The translations under genes and the position numbers were made by a program. A DNA stretch of 64,000 nt from Serratia marcescens (GTDB lineage Bacteria > Pseudomonadota > Gammaproteobacteria > Enterobacterales > Enterobacteriaceae): positions 124,001 through 188,000 of the forward strand of contig NZ_MJAO01000009.1 of the NCBI RefSeq assembly GCF_001902635.1, in the 5' to 3' direction. Under the pieces are notes generated by a model. It saw only the letters and a program-made list of their open reading frames with translations. It did no database searches and was not told where the DNA came from. Positions 1 through 9,617 of the stretch are shown here, one piece after another (position 1 is the stretch's first letter; each line of letters starts with the position of its first letter).

Positions 1-3000
1 TTTGGTTGGAACGCTTCACCAACGCGCCGCCCTCCCTGCTGGAGCGCCGCCAAAATCACTGCGAGCAGCACACCTATCCCAGCAGCCAGATAACCAAGCG
101 TTTGCCACGCGAGCGCTTCCTTCAGTTGGAGCAATACGCCGCCGCGCAGGGTGGGTCTGCGATGCATTTTCTGAGCGCCCTGCTGGCCACCTGGTTCGCG
201 CGGATTTGGCAAACCGACCAACTGACTCTGGGCGTGCCGGTACATAACCGCAGCACCGCCGAGCATAAGCAGACATTGGGCATGTTTTCCTCGATGATCC
301 CGCTGCGCATCACGGTGGATCCACAACAGCCCTTCGGCCACTTGCTGCGACAAATCGGCGGCGAGCTGCGCCAATGCTATCGCCACCAGCGTTTCCCTAT
401 CGCCGAACTCAACCGCCGCTTAAACCTGCATCAACAGGGGCGGCGCCAACTGTTCGACATCAGCTTTTCACTGGAGACGTTCCCGACCGACATCGAGTTG
501 GAAGGCAGCCCGTTCAAGGTTGAAAGCCTGCACCACGGTCAGGAACAACAACCCATCAGCATTTACCTGCGCCATTACCATCCGGGCGACGATCCGCTGT
601 TGGAGTTTAACCTCAATCAGGCCTGGTTCAGCCCGGAAGACGGTGAACGTATCGCCACCCGCCTATTGCAACTGCTGGACACGCTGCTGGAGGGCGATCC
701 GGCATTGCCGCTGGGGCAATTGCCGTTGTTGTTGCCGCAGGAAAGGCAGCAAATCTTCCACCAATGGAATAATACCCGGCAAACGTGGGCGGACATGCCG
801 CAAGGCGTACATCAATTCTTAGAGCGACAGGCCGCGCTGACGCCGGAGGCACCGGCGCTGTGCGACGAAAACCACGAGATCAGCTATCAACAGCTGAATC
901 AGCGGGCTAACCGCCTGGCCGCATTTCTTCGGCTGCAGGGCCTGCAGCCCGACGATCGCATCGCGGTATGCGTCAACCGCAGTCCGGACATGGTGATCGC
1001 GCTGTACGCCATACTGAAGGCGGGTGTCGCCTATGTGCCGCTCGATCCCGACTATCCGCAAGACCGTCTGCGCCACATGCTGCAAGATTGCGGCGCCAGA
1101 TTCGTTCTGATCGATGATGGCGGCGAACATGCTCTGCATTCCCTGCGCGACATCGCCGTGCCGCGGCTGCACCTGCAGCGCGAAAGTTATCTGTGGCGGC
1201 AAGCGTCGGAGAGCAACCCGCCGCCGCTGGCCGCCGATCCGCAGCGCAGCCTGGCCTATGTGATTTACACCTCCGGTTCGACGGGTAAACCCAAAGGGGT
1301 GATGAACGAGCATCGCGGGGTGATCAACCGTTTACTGTGGATGCAGCAGGCCTATCCGCTGACGCCGGGTGACGTCGTGCTGCAGAAGACACCGTTCAGC
1401 TTCGATGTCTCGGTCTGGGAGTTTTTCTGGCCGATGATGGTCGGCGCCCGGCTGGCCATCGCCAAACCGGGTGGCCACCAGGAACCGGATTATCTCAGCG
1501 CCTGCATTGCGCAACACGGCGTCACCACGCTGCATTTCGTGCCCTCGATGCTGCAACTGTTTTTGCGCCACGGCGATATGGCGCAGTGCGGCACCCTGAA
1601 GCGCATCATGTGCAGCGGCGAAGCATTGCCGCTCGCCACGGTGCAACGCTGCCTGCAGCAGTTGCCACAGGCGGAACTGCACAACCTCTACGGCCCGACA
1701 GAAGCCGCCGTAGACGTTTCCAGCTGGCAATGTCTGCCCGATGATCCACGTCCTCTGGTGCCGATCGGTAAACCGATCGCCAATACTCAGCTCCATATTC
1801 TGGACAGCCAACTGCAACCGCTGCCGCCCGGCGTCGCCGGTGAATTGCATATCGGCGGCATTCAGGTCGCCCGCGGTTATCTGAACCGCGCGGAGCTGAG
1901 CGCCGAACGCTTTATCGCCGATCCTTTCAGCCTCGATCCACGGGCGCGCCTGTATAAAACCGGCGATCTGGCGCGTTGGTTGCCGGATGGCAACATCGAA
2001 TATCTGGGCAGAAATGATTTCCAGGTCAAAATTCACGGCCTGCGCATTGAATTGGGCGAGATCGAACAGCAGCTCAGACAGTGCGCAGGCATTGAAGACG
2101 CCGCGATCCTGGCGCGGGAAGACGAGAGCGGCGGCAAACGCTTGGTCGCCTATGTCATCGCCCCCGATCAAACCGCCGGCACCGCCGAATGGCGTCGGCA
2201 GCTGCAGCAGCACCTGCCGGACTTTATGGTGCCCTCCAGCTTTATCAGACTGGATGCCTTTCCACTGTCGCCCAACGGCAAACTGGATCGCAAAGCTTTG
2301 CCGGCGCCGGCCGCCATCCAGGATGCCGCGCCTTACGAAGCCCCGCAGGGGGAACTGGAGCAACGGCTGGCCGAGCTGTGGAGTGAGCTGCTCGGCACCG
2401 CGCGCATTGGCCGTGACGACGACTTCTTCGCGCTGGGTGGCCATTCGCTGCACGCCATTCAGCTGTTGGTCAAACTGAAGCAATACGGGCATTCGCTAGG
2501 CATCAAAACGCTGTTTGCCCACCCGACGCTCCGCGGCCAGGCGCGTATCCTCACCGACGGCGCGCCCGCAACGGCCCCGGCCACCTCCGAGCCGCTGCAG
2601 CAGTTGCTGACGCGCCTGAATCAGGCCAGCTTTACCTTTAAGCAGGTGGAGCGTCTCAACCGCGCTATCGGCGCCAACAACGTCTGGATGATCCACCCGG
2701 CCGTCACCGGCTGCGATGTTTATCGCGACCTGGCGAGCTATTTAGAGAAAGATTTCAATGTCTTCGGCATCAATAATTACAACCTGTTCCAGCAACCGCA
2801 CATCACTTCACTGCGCGAGCTGGCGGCGTACTACCTCGGCCATATGCGGCTGTCGCCGGCACGCCCCGTGCGTCTGTTGGGTTGGTCGTTAGGGGGGGTG
2901 ATCGCGTTGGAAATGGCCGCTCAACTGGAAAGTCAGGGTTATCGCGACATCCAGCTATTTTTACTCGATACCTTCTACCACACCCCGTTCCAAATCCGCA

Positions 3001-3365
3001 GCGAGCCGGGCATGCTGGCGGCGATGCTGGCCATGCTGGGCATCGATGGCGAAGCCGCCGAGCGAGCGCTGAAGGCAGAGCCGACGGAGCTGGCGTTGGC
3101 GAAGCAAACGCTCAGCGCACCGCTGCAACATGCGCGCATCACCCTGTTCAAAGCGACCGAAGATGCGAACCTGAATATCGCCGGTCTGGGCGATGAGCAG
3201 GAGCTGCTGGCGATCGCCGACAATGGGTTATCGGCAATCAGCCAACATCTGCAGGTGCATCCACTGCCCTGCAATCATCACTCCATCATCTTCAGTCACG
3301 AGGAAATCGGGCGCGCCTTGCGAGAATCATCCCACACACCGGCGATGCTCGGCGACCTCCGCTGA
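1..3365 (+). CDS. swrW: Serrawettin W1-type NRPS (C-A-T-TE), 5' truncated
   Basis: The reading frame is open from the window edge (first complete codon at base 3), so the N-terminus and the HHxxxDG condensation motif lie outside. Visible order: C-terminal part of a condensation domain, adenylation domain (A3 motif YTSGSTGKPKG at 1266-1298, later YKTGDLARW and NGKLDRKALP), carrier domain with LGGHSL (phosphopantetheine Ser codon at 2445), and thioesterase with GWSLGG at 2880-2897. The specificity positions read D-V-W-H-M-S-L-V-D, nearly the EntF serine code, so serine activation is expected. A one-module Ser enzyme with this layout is either EntF or SwrW, which makes the cyclic lipodipeptide serrawettin W1. 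No enterobactin genes are nearby, and the rest of the window looks like Serratia marcescens, so SwrW is preferred. A run of seven G lies in the GWSLGG codons. Confidence 0.8.
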   Translation, partial: WLERFTNAPPSLLERRQNHCEQHTYPSSQITKRLPRERFLQLEQYAAAQGGSAMHFLSALLATWFARIWQTDQLTLGVPVHNRSTAEHKQTLGMFSSMIPLRITVDPQQPFGHLLRQIGGELRQCYRHQRFPIAELNRRLNLHQQGRRQLFDISFSLETFPTDIELEGSPFKVESLHHGQEQQPISIYLRHYHPGDDPLLEFNLNQAWFSPEDGERIATRLLQLLDTLLEGDPALPLGQLPLLLPQERQQIFHQWNNTRQTWADMPQGVHQFLERQAALTPEAPALCDENHEISYQQLNQRANRLAAFLRLQGLQPDDRIAVCVNRSPDMVIALYAILKAGVAYVPLDPDYPQDRLRHMLQDCGARFVLIDDGGEHALHSLRDIAVPRLHLQRESYLWRQASESNPPPLAADPQRSLAYVIYTSGSTGKPKGVMNEHRGVINRLLWMQQAYPLTPGDVVLQKTPFSFDVSVWEFFWPMMVGARLAIAKPGGHQEPDYLSACIAQHGVTTLHFVPSMLQLFLRHGDMAQCGTLKRIMCSGEALPLATVQRCLQQLPQAELHNLYGPTEAAVDVSSWQCLPDDPRPLVPIGKPIANTQLHILDSQLQPLPPGVAGELHIGGIQVARGYLNRAELSAERFIADPFSLDPRARLYKTGDLARWLPDGNIEYLGRNDFQVKIHGLRIELGEIEQQLRQCAGIEDAAILAREDESGGKRLVAYVIAPDQTAGTAEWRRQLQQHLPDFMVPSSFIRLDAFPLSPNGKLDRKALPAPAAIQDAAPYEAPQGELEQRLAELWSELLGTARIGRDDDFFALGGHSLHAIQLLVKLKQYGHSLGIKTLFAHPTLRGQARILTDGAPATAPATSEPLQQLLTRLNQASFTFKQVERLNRAIGANNVWMIHPAVTGCDVYRDLASYLEKDFNVFGINNYNLFQQPHITSLRELAAYYLGHMRLSPARPVRLLGWSLGGVIALEMAAQLESQGYRDIQLFLLDTFYHTPFQIRSEPGMLAAMLAMLGIDGEAAERALKAEPTELALAKQTLSAPLQHARITLFKATEDANLNIAGLGDEQELLAIADNGLSAISQHLQVHPLPCNHHSIIFSHEEIGRALRESSHTPAMLGDLR

Positions 3366-3373
3366 GATTATGC

Positions 3374-3400
3374 GGTCTGCGGCGCAGTGCGCCGCAGACC
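3374..3400. terminator. Hairpin between swrW and cidB
   Basis: Perfect 13-bp inverted arms (GGTCTGCGGCGCA and its complement) around a single base, between the convergent swrW and cidB stop codons. No T-tract follows on either strand, so it may act as a 3' end stabiliser as much as a terminator. Confidence 0.55.
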
Positions 3401-3411
3401 ATCATTCCCGC

Positions 3412-4101
3412 TTACCACATCAGCCGGCCAATCAGCGGCGCGGCCACCACCGTGATAATGCCGGCCAGCATCATTACCAGGCTCGACACCACGCCTTCCT
3501 GCGGCCCCAGTTCATAAGCGCGGGCGGTGCCGGCGCCGTGCGACGACGCGCCAAACCCGGCCCCTTTCGCCAGGCGGCTACGCACCGCCAGACGCAGAAA
3601 CAGAATGTCGCCCACCGCCATACCGAACACCCCGGTGATCACCACGAACAGCGCCACCAGATCCGGCTGCCCGCCCATCTGCTTGGCAGCCTCCAGCGCG
3701 AACGGCGTGGTGATCGAACGCACCGCCAGGCTGCGCTGCACCTCTTCCGGCAGCGTCAGCAGGCGCGCCAGCCACACCGAGCTGTATACCGCCACCAGCA
3801 CCGCCGTCGTTACTCCGGCGGTCAGCGACAGCCAGTGGCGGCGGATGATATGCAGGTTCTCGTACACCGGCACCGCGAAAGCGATGGTCGCCGGCCCCAA
3901 CAGCCACAGCAGCCAGTGGGTTTCGCCGATATAGTCCTGATAGGAGATATGAGTGACCACCAGCAGCAGCACCAGGATCATCGGCGTCAGCACCAGCGGC
4001 ATCAGCAGCAACGTGCGATGGCGGCGATAGAGTTTCTTGTTGGCGAAGTACAGCGCCAGCGTCGCCAGAAAACAGGCCAGGCTGAGGATAAAATCATTCA
4101 T
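3412..4101 (-). CDS. cidB: CidB/LrgB family membrane protein
   Basis: 229 residues, the usual size of the LrgB/CidB/YohK family, with about six hydrophobic segments and the conserved GPATIAFAVPVYE and ITTPFALEAA stretches. The family partners with holin-like CidA/LrgA proteins and has been linked to murein hydrolase control and to pyruvate or other carboxylate transport. Its start overlaps the end of cidA by 8 bases (ATGA-type overlap), so the two are translationally coupled. A LysR gene is divergent on the other side of cidA, the usual cid arrangement. Family assignment is firm; the substrate is not known from sequence. Confidence 0.85.
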   Translation of the reverse strand: MNDFILSLACFLATLALYFANKKLYRRHRTLLLMPLVLTPMILVLLLVVTHISYQDYIGETHWLLWLLGPATIAFAVPVYENLHIIRRHWLSLTAGVTTAVLVAVYSSVWLARLLTLPEEVQRSLAVRSITTPFALEAAKQMGGQPDLVALFVVITGVFGMAVGDILFLRLAVRSRLAKGAGFGASSHGAGTARAYELGPQEGVVSSLVMMLAGIITVVAAPLIGRLMW

Positions 4102-4516
4102 GGCGCTGTCTCCGCCGCTGCAGCCAGATCTCCAGCCGATACACCCTGTCCACCACCAGGCCGGTGGCGCCCAACGTCAGCATGGTGCTGACCGCGATCA
4201 CCAGAAAAATCTTCCATCCCTCGACCATCAGCAGCTGGGCATAGTTGACCACCGCCACCACCGCCGGCACGAAAAACAACAGCATTTCCGCCAACAGCCA
4301 GCGGGAACCGGCCTTGACCCAGTTCAGCGGCAGAATGCGCAGCAGGATCAGCGCCAACAGCATCAGCATGCCGACGATATTGGCGGGGAGCGGCAGGTGG
4401 AATTGTTGCACCAGACGATCGGCGATCAGGAACAGCGCCGCATACAACGCCACCTGAATCGGCACCTGCAAACGGGTCAGCAGGGAGGGGGCAACGCGGC
4501 GTAACGCCAGGGACAT
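4094..4516 (-). CDS. cidA: CidA/LrgA family holin-like protein
   Basis: 140 residues with four predicted membrane helices, the PANIVGMLMLL segment typical of CidA/LrgA, and a basic C-terminus ending LQRRRQRHE. An ATG at 4516 is preferred because an AGG lies nine bases before it; a TTG five codons further upstream is in frame but has no ribosome binding site. First gene of the cidAB pair, overlapping cidB by 8 bases, and divergent from the LysR regulator at 4657. The pair probably responds to overflow metabolites such as acetate or pyruvate, as in other CidR-controlled systems; that regulation is inferred from the layout. Confidence 0.85.
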   Translation of the reverse strand: MSLALRRVAPSLLTRLQVPIQVALYAALFLIADRLVQQFHLPLPANIVGMLMLLALILLRILPLNWVKAGSRWLLAEMLLFFVPAVVAVVNYAQLLMVEGWKIFLVIAVSTMLTLGATGLVVDRVYRLEIWLQRRRQRHE

Positions 4517-4656
4517 GAAAGATGACCTCAAACAATAAATTGACGGCCTACAGTATACGCAGCCGGGAAACCACGCCTGAAATGAATTAAAATTATCGGC
4601 ATCATGCCGTCCGGGAATAGTTTCCCGCCGGTAGCGTCCCCAAGGAGAACCCTAAC

Positions 4657-5544
4657 GTGGATGTCCGCACCCTGCGCTACTTCGTTGAAGTGGTGCGCCA
4701 GCAAAGCTTCACCCGCGCGGCGGAAAAACTGTTCGTCACCCAGCCCACCATCAGCAAGATGCTGCGGCATCTGGAAGAGGAGCTGGAATGCACGCTGCTG
4801 ATCCGCGAAGGCCGCAAACTGCGCCTGACCGACAGCGGCCAGGCGGTGTATCAACGCGGCCTGACCATCCTCGACGAATTCCGCCAGTTGGAGGCGGAGC
4901 TGGAAGACATCGGCTCGGTGAAAAAGGGCGTGCTGCGGCTGGGCATTCCGCCGATGGTCGGCAGGCAGATCGCCGATCTGATCCGCCGTTTTCGCCAAAC
5001 CTACCCCGGTATCGAATTGAAAATTTCCGAGCTGGGCGGGCTGTCGGTCGAACAGGCGGTAATGTCCGGCGAACTGGATCTGGCGATGACGGTGTTGCCC
5101 TTCGATTCGGAACAGCCGCTGACCTTTCTGCCGCTGCTGGGCCACCCGATGTGCGTAGTGGCGCCGCGCACGCCGCAGTGGCTCAACCGCACCCGCATCA
5201 ATATCGCCGAATTGGCCGACAGCCCGATCCTGATTTATAACGAGGACTTCGCGCTGTACAAGATGCTGATGAAAGCGTTTCGCCAGGCCGGTTTCGAACC
5301 GCAAATCGCGGTGCGCAGCGGCCAATGGGACTTTCTCGCCTCGATGGTGCAGGCCGGCGTGGGCATCGCCATGCTGCCGGAGCCGGTCTGCCGCTGGCTG
5401 GATAAGGAAAACCTGGTCTGGCTGCCGCTGGAGCCGCGCATGGAATGGCGGGTTGGCTTGATCTGGCGCCAGGGCAGCTATCTGTCGCACAGCGCGCAGG
5501 CCTGGATCGCCTGCTGCCGCGACTACTGGCCGCCGCTCAAATAG
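4657..5544 (+). CDS. LysR-type regulator, CidR-like
   Basis: 295 residues, the standard LysR length. The N-terminal winged helix-turn-helix reads MDVRTLRYFVEVVRQQSFTR followed by AAEKLFVTQPTISKMLRHLE, and a substrate-binding domain follows from about residue 90. The start is GTG at 4657 with AAGGAG about nine bases before it. It is divergent from cidAB with a 140-bp intergenic region, the position of CidR in other bacteria, so it probably activates cidAB in response to a small metabolite. The target is inferred from position only. Confidence 0.85.
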   Translation: MDVRTLRYFVEVVRQQSFTRAAEKLFVTQPTISKMLRHLEEELECTLLIREGRKLRLTDSGQAVYQRGLTILDEFRQLEAELEDIGSVKKGVLRLGIPPMVGRQIADLIRRFRQTYPGIELKISELGGLSVEQAVMSGELDLAMTVLPFDSEQPLTFLPLLGHPMCVVAPRTPQWLNRTRINIAELADSPILIYNEDFALYKMLMKAFRQAGFEPQIAVRSGQWDFLASMVQAGVGIAMLPEPVCRWLDKENLVWLPLEPRMEWRVGLIWRQGSYLSHSAQAWIACCRDYWPPLK

Positions 5545-5553
5545 CCGAAAAAT

Positions 5554-5575
5554 AAGGGCCGCACAGGCGGCCCTT
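5554..5575 (-). terminator. Terminator between cidR-like gene and yjcE
   Basis: AAGGGCCGC-acag-GCGGCCCTT hairpin. Read on the minus strand it is followed by ATTTTTC, so it best serves yjcE, while also lying just behind the convergent LysR gene. Confidence 0.75.
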
Positions 5576-5620
5576 CGGGACAGGAATAAAGAGGAAAAAC
5601 GTTTATTCCACCTTTGAGGT

Positions 5621-7270
5621 TTACCCTTCTCGCTCGATCAACAGCGCTTCGAGCAAGTCGAGATCGTGCAACAATTTTTGCAGCGTCTCGTTGCTGATTT
5701 TCTGCGTGGCGCGCAGGTGATACAGCTCGCCGCGCTCGGCGCGCAGCGCCGTCAGGCGGAAACGCCGCTCGAGGTTTTCCATCGCCAGCGCATTCTCGAT
5801 GTCGTCTTTCGACGCGATGCGCCGCCGCAGCATACCCGTCACCCGCGAGCTGATCTCTTTCAACACCTGCGGATCGTGGTTTTCTTCGGTATCGGCGACC
5901 AGGCGTTCTTCCATTTTATTCACGCTCTCTATCGCCACTTCGGCCGCCATGGCGATCGCCAGGCGCTCCTCCTGCTTGCTGGCGCTCTTGTCGGTAACCT
6001 GCACGCCACGCAGCAGCAGCGGCAACGCCAGCACGCCGACGATCAACGACAGCAGGATCACCCCGGCGGCGATAAACACCAGCTGATAGCGCGCCGGGAA
6101 GGCGGTGCCGTCACTCAGCAACAGCGGTATCGACAGCACACCGGCCAGGGTAATCGCCCCGCGCACCCCGGCGAACGACGCCACCCACAGCTCGCGCGTG
6201 CTGTAATCGCCGAACTGCAGCGGACGCTTTTTCATAAAGCGGTTGCTGGTCTTTTTCATCACCCACAGCCAGGTGAAACGCAGCACCAGCAGCGCGGCGT
6301 AAATGGTGGCCACGTCGGCGAACAGGTACCAGGTCTGGATCGTCGGATCCAGCTCTGCCTGCAGGATAGAGGTCTCAAGAATGCCCGGCAGCTGCAGGCC
6401 CAACATGATGAACACCATGCCGTTGAACACGAATTCCAGCATCGCCCAGACGCTGTTGGCTCGCAGGCGCATCGCCAACGGCGCATTGCGGATCACGCCG
6501 GACTGGCTGATGGTCATCCCCGCCGCTACCGCCGCCAGAATGCCGGAGACGCCGATATGTTCGGCGATCAGGTAAGAAGCGAACGGCAGCAGCAGCAGAA
6601 ACACGATCTGGGTCGCCGGATCGTCGCCGCTCCAGCGGCTCATCACCCGCAGCGATTTACTGTAGGTCCAGGTAACCGCCACGCCGGCCAGCAGGCCGCC
6701 GATCGCCACTTTGAGGAACTCCAGGGTCGCGCCGCCGACGGTGAACACCATGGTGCCCATCGCCACCGCGATGGCGAACTTGAGCGACACCAGGCCGGAC
6801 GCGTCGTTCATCAGCGCTTCGCCCTCGAGCACGCCCATGATCGGCTTCGGAATGCGCCCTTTGCCAACGATGCCGGACAGCGCCACGGCATCGGTCGGCG
6901 ACAGCACCGCCGCCAACGCGAAGGCCGCCACCAGCGGAATGCCCGGCACCATGGCGTAGATCAGATAGCCGACGCCAACCACGGTGATCAACACCAGTAC
7001 CAGCGCCAGGCCGAGAATTTCACGCCCGTGGTGCAGGAACTCACGCGTCGGCGTTTTCCAGCCGTCGGCGAACAGCAGCGGCGGAATGAACAGCACCAGG
7101 AACAGTTCGGGATCAAAGTCGACGTGCAGCCCGAAATGCGGCCAGGCCAACAGGGCCCCGATGGCGATTTGCATCAGCGGCAGCGGCACCTGGAACGGCA
7201 ACATGCGCGTCACCACCCCGGACAGGGAGACCACCAGGATCAAAATGAGGATTGTAAAAAAGATTTCCAT
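5621..7270 (-). CDS. yjcE: CPA1 family Na+/H+ antiporter YjcE
   Basis: 549 residues, the same length as E. coli YjcE and alike throughout: it begins MEIFFTILILILVVSLSGVV and keeps the VLSPTDAVALSG and EGEALMNDASGLV core motifs of CPA1 exchangers. Residues 1 to about 400 are membrane helices; the remaining roughly 140 form a charged cytoplasmic tail ending LLHDLDLLEALLIE. It exchanges monovalent cations for protons in the inner membrane. As in E. coli it sits next to the purine permease gene ghxP (yjcD) on the same strand, but a hairpin in the 200-bp gap suggests separate transcripts. Confidence 0.92.
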   Translation of the reverse strand: MEIFFTILILILVVSLSGVVTRMLPFQVPLPLMQIAIGALLAWPHFGLHVDFDPELFLVLFIPPLLFADGWKTPTREFLHHGREILGLALVLVLITVVGVGYLIYAMVPGIPLVAAFALAAVLSPTDAVALSGIVGKGRIPKPIMGVLEGEALMNDASGLVSLKFAIAVAMGTMVFTVGGATLEFLKVAIGGLLAGVAVTWTYSKSLRVMSRWSGDDPATQIVFLLLLPFASYLIAEHIGVSGILAAVAAGMTISQSGVIRNAPLAMRLRANSVWAMLEFVFNGMVFIMLGLQLPGILETSILQAELDPTIQTWYLFADVATIYAALLVLRFTWLWVMKKTSNRFMKKRPLQFGDYSTRELWVASFAGVRGAITLAGVLSIPLLLSDGTAFPARYQLVFIAAGVILLSLIVGVLALPLLLRGVQVTDKSASKQEERLAIAMAAEVAIESVNKMEERLVADTEENHDPQVLKEISSRVTGMLRRRIASKDDIENALAMENLERRFRLTALRAERGELYHLRATQKISNETLQKLLHDLDLLEALLIEREG

Positions 7271-7430
7271 GCTTTCCTTAGACTCTACGATTCAGACGAC
7301 ATCGGCTCAGGGCCTGCGTTGGTCCCGATAGTAGATCACTTTTTTTACAGCCGTTAAAGCTTGTTGTGCCTTTCAAAACGCGGTGCAGAGCAGAAGAAGA
7401 CTTATCTTAAGAAGGGAAATGCCGTGACAG

Positions 7431-7457
7431 TTTCCCTCGCCCGACGGGCGAGGGAAA
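7431..7457 (-). terminator. Hairpin after ghxP
   Basis: Perfect 13-bp arms (TTTCCCTCGCCCG and its complement) about a single A, 11 bases past the ghxP stop on the minus strand. There is no clear T-tract. Confidence 0.6.
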
Positions 7458-7467
7458 TATGAGGTGA

Positions 7468-8829
7468 TTAAATCGCCCAGCCGCCGGCGTAGAACGCCAC
7501 CAGCGCCACGGCGATCAGCACGGTGCCGATGTTCAGCTTGCGCCATTCCCCGGAGAAGATGCGGCCGATGACCAGCGAGCTGAAGCCCAGCATGATGCCG
7601 GTAACGATGTTGCAGGTCAGTACGATGAACACCGCGCACAGCAGGCCGGCCATCGCATCGACGAAGTCGTTGAAGTCCAGCTTGGTGACGTTGCTCAGCA
7701 TCAGCAGACCGACGTACATCAGCGCCGGTGCGGTGGCGTAGACCGGCACCAGATAGGCCAGCGGCGACAGGAACAGGATCAGCAGGAACAGAACGCCGAC
7801 CACGGTGGCGGTCAGGCCGGTCTTGCCGCCCGCGGCGGTGCCGGCGGCGGACTCGATATAGACCGCGGCCGGCGCGGCGCCCACCAGGCCGGAGAAGATG
7901 CTGCTCAGGGAGTCCGAGGTCAGCGCCTTACCGCCGTTGATGATCTGCCCGTCTTTATCCAGCAGGTTGGCCTGCCCGGCCACCGCGCGGATGGTGCCGG
8001 TGGCGTCGAACACCGCGGTCATCACCAGCGCCAGCACGCTCGGCAACACCACCGGCTGCAACGCGCCCATGATATCCAGGCTGAAGATCAATGATTTGCC
8101 ATCAGCGTCCGCCAGGCTCGGCATAGCGAACAGCCCCTGGTATTTCACCGCCGGGTCGAAGATCAGGCCGATGACCGAAATGGCGATGATCACCAGCAGA
8201 ATGCCGCCGGGCACGCGCAGCTTCTCCAGGCCGAAGATCACCGCCAAGCCCACCAGCGTCATCACCACCGGGAAGGAAGTGAACGCGCCCAGCGCCACCG
8301 GCAGGCCATCCAGCGGGTTCTTCACCACCAGGCCGACGCCGTTGGCGGCGATCAGCAGCAGGAACAGACCGATACCGATGCCGGTGCCGTGCGCCACGCC
8401 CATCGGCAGGTTGCGCAGGATCCAGGCGCGAATGCCGGTGACCGAGATAACGGTGAACAGCACGCCCATCAGGAACACCGCGCCCAGCGCCACCGGAATG
8501 CTGATGTGCTGGCCCAGCACCAGGCTGAAGGCGGTGAAGGCGGTCAGCGAGATCGCACAGCCGATAGCCATCGGCAGGTTAGCCCACAGCCCCATCAGCA
8601 GCGATCCCAGCCCGGCCACCAGACAGGTGGAAACGAACACCGCCGCCGGTGGGAAACCCGCCTTGCCCAACATGCTCGGCACCACGATCACCGAGTACAC
8701 CATCGCCAGGAAGGTGGTCAGCCCCGCCACCACTTCCTGCCGCACGCTGCTGCCGCGCGCGGAAATTTTAAAATAGCCATCAAGCCCGCCGGCTGGTTTT
8801 GCGGCGTGGTTCGCTTGAGAGTTCGACAT
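7468..8829 (-). CDS. ghxP: Guanine/hypoxanthine permease GhxP
   Basis: 453 residues of the nucleobase:cation symporter-2/AzgA type, with 12-14 hydrophobic segments. Near the N-terminus it has [20 protein letters not shown], and the family signature [16 protein letters not shown] lies in the second half. It imports purine bases with protons across the inner membrane. GhxP (YjcD) rather than its paralogue GhxQ is chosen because of the yjcE neighbour, as in E. coli. Three PurR-like 16-mers upstream indicate repression when hypoxanthine or guanine is plentiful. Confidence 0.88.
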   Translation of the reverse strand: MSNSQANHAAKPAGGLDGYFKISARGSSVRQEVVAGLTTFLAMVYSVIVVPSMLGKAGFPPAAVFVSTCLVAGLGSLLMGLWANLPMAIGCAISLTAFTAFSLVLGQHISIPVALGAVFLMGVLFTVISVTGIRAWILRNLPMGVAHGTGIGIGLFLLLIAANGVGLVVKNPLDGLPVALGAFTSFPVVMTLVGLAVIFGLEKLRVPGGILLVIIAISVIGLIFDPAVKYQGLFAMPSLADADGKSLIFSLDIMGALQPVVLPSVLALVMTAVFDATGTIRAVAGQANLLDKDGQIINGGKALTSDSLSSIFSGLVGAAPAAVYIESAAGTAAGGKTGLTATVVGVLFLLILFLSPLAYLVPVYATAPALMYVGLLMLSNVTKLDFNDFVDAMAGLLCAVFIVLTCNIVTGIMLGFSSLVIGRIFSGEWRKLNIGTVLIAVALVAFYAGGWAI

Positions 8830-8902
8830 AGGTTACTGTCCCCTGTGTTTCATGAATCGGCCCGTCGCAGCAGGCCTGTAATCTCGCCCGCGCCTGATCG
8901 CC

Positions 8903-8918
8903 ACGTAATCGTTTACGT
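8903..8918. promoter_or_regulatory. PurR-like operator 1 upstream of ghxP
   Basis: ACGTAATCGTTTACGT is an almost perfect palindrome and close to the PurR consensus ACGCAAACGTTTGCGT. It lies 74 bases upstream of the ghxP start, where a repressor would block transcription. Confidence 0.6.
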
Positions 8919-8970
8919 CACGTTCCGCTTCCCTGCCCTCCCGTCGCATCGCCAACAGCGATGCGCACCA

Positions 8971-8986
8971 AGGCAAACGTTTAACT
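8971..8986. promoter_or_regulatory. PurR-like operator 2 upstream of ghxP
   Basis: AGGCAAACGTTTAACT keeps the GCAAACGTTT core of the PurR box. It lies about 140 bases upstream of ghxP. Confidence 0.6.
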
Positions 8987-9025
8987 CGCAGCGCGCGGTA
9001 CGGGTGATTTATGGTGGTTTATTCA

Positions 9026-9041
9026 AGGCAAACGATTATCC
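9026..9041. promoter_or_regulatory. PurR-like operator 3 upstream of ghxP
   Basis: AGGCAAACGATTATCC keeps GCAAACG with the central CG. It is the third PurR-like site in the 333-bp gap between ghxP and the VOC gene; apart from these sites I see nothing else there. Confidence 0.5.
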
Positions 9042-9162
9042 TGCCTTCCATAGCGTCTAATCAACTAAAGATCGCGGCAATTTATGCAGAAAGAGACGGG
9101 AATGGTGCCTGCGCGGTAAAACGGGGGCGGCTGGCGCCCCGGTGAAATCATTCACGGCGAGG

Positions 9163-9570
9163 TTATTGCGCCTGTAACGCCGCCGGATCCATGTACATCA
9201 GCTCCCAGATATGGCCGTCCAGATCCTGAAAACCGTGGCCATACATCATGCCGTAGTCCCGCGGCTGGTGGTAGGTATTGCCGCCGCCGGCGACCGCCTT
9301 GCGCACCAGTTCGTCCACCGCCGCCCGGCTGGGTTGCGACAGGCACAACAGTACCTCGGTGGCCTGTTTGGCGTCGCCGATCGGGTTCGGGGTAAACATC
9401 CTGAATTTGTCGTGGGTCAGCAGCATCACGAAAATGCTGTCGCTGACCACCATGCACGCGGCGGTATCGTCGGTAAATTGCGAGTTGAAGCTAAAACCCA
9501 GTTGGGTGAAAAACGCCATCGAGGCGGGCAGATCGCGAACGGGCAGGTTAACGAAGATTTGCGTAGTCAT
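9163..9570 (-). CDS. VOC (glyoxalase/dioxygenase-fold) family protein
   Basis: 135 residues beginning MTTQIFVNLPVRDLPASMAF, the usual opening of small vicinal-oxygen-chelate proteins, with the second betaalphabetabetabeta half ending DLDGHIWELMYMDP. A metal ligand Glu is visible in that last motif (HIWELMYM). The ATG has a strong GGAGGTAGCCC leader. Such proteins include glyoxalase-like lyases, antibiotic-binding proteins and uncharacterised enzymes; no substrate can be assigned. It stands between ghxP and a GST gene on the same strand, 47 bp from the GST start codon side. Confidence 0.8.
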   Translation of the reverse strand: MTTQIFVNLPVRDLPASMAFFTQLGFSFNSQFTDDTAACMVVSDSIFVMLLTHDKFRMFTPNPIGDAKQATEVLLCLSQPSRAAVDELVRKAVAGGGNTYHQPRDYGMMYGHGFQDLDGHIWELMYMDPAALQAQ

Positions 9571-9617
9571 GGGCTACCTCCGATGAAGAATGACCCCATC
9601 GAGTATAGCCCATGCGG

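Noticed and set aside
1-3365. EntF (enterobactin synthase) as the identity of the NRPS
   Set aside because: Domain order and serine code fit EntF too, but no ent, fes or fep gene is adjacent and the host looks like S. marcescens, so SwrW is the better call.
5666-7357. A 563-codon frame antisense to yjcE
   Set aside because: It is rich in His, Gln and Arg with no family motif, the pattern produced by reading a GC-rich gene on the wrong strand; yjcE itself is highly conserved.
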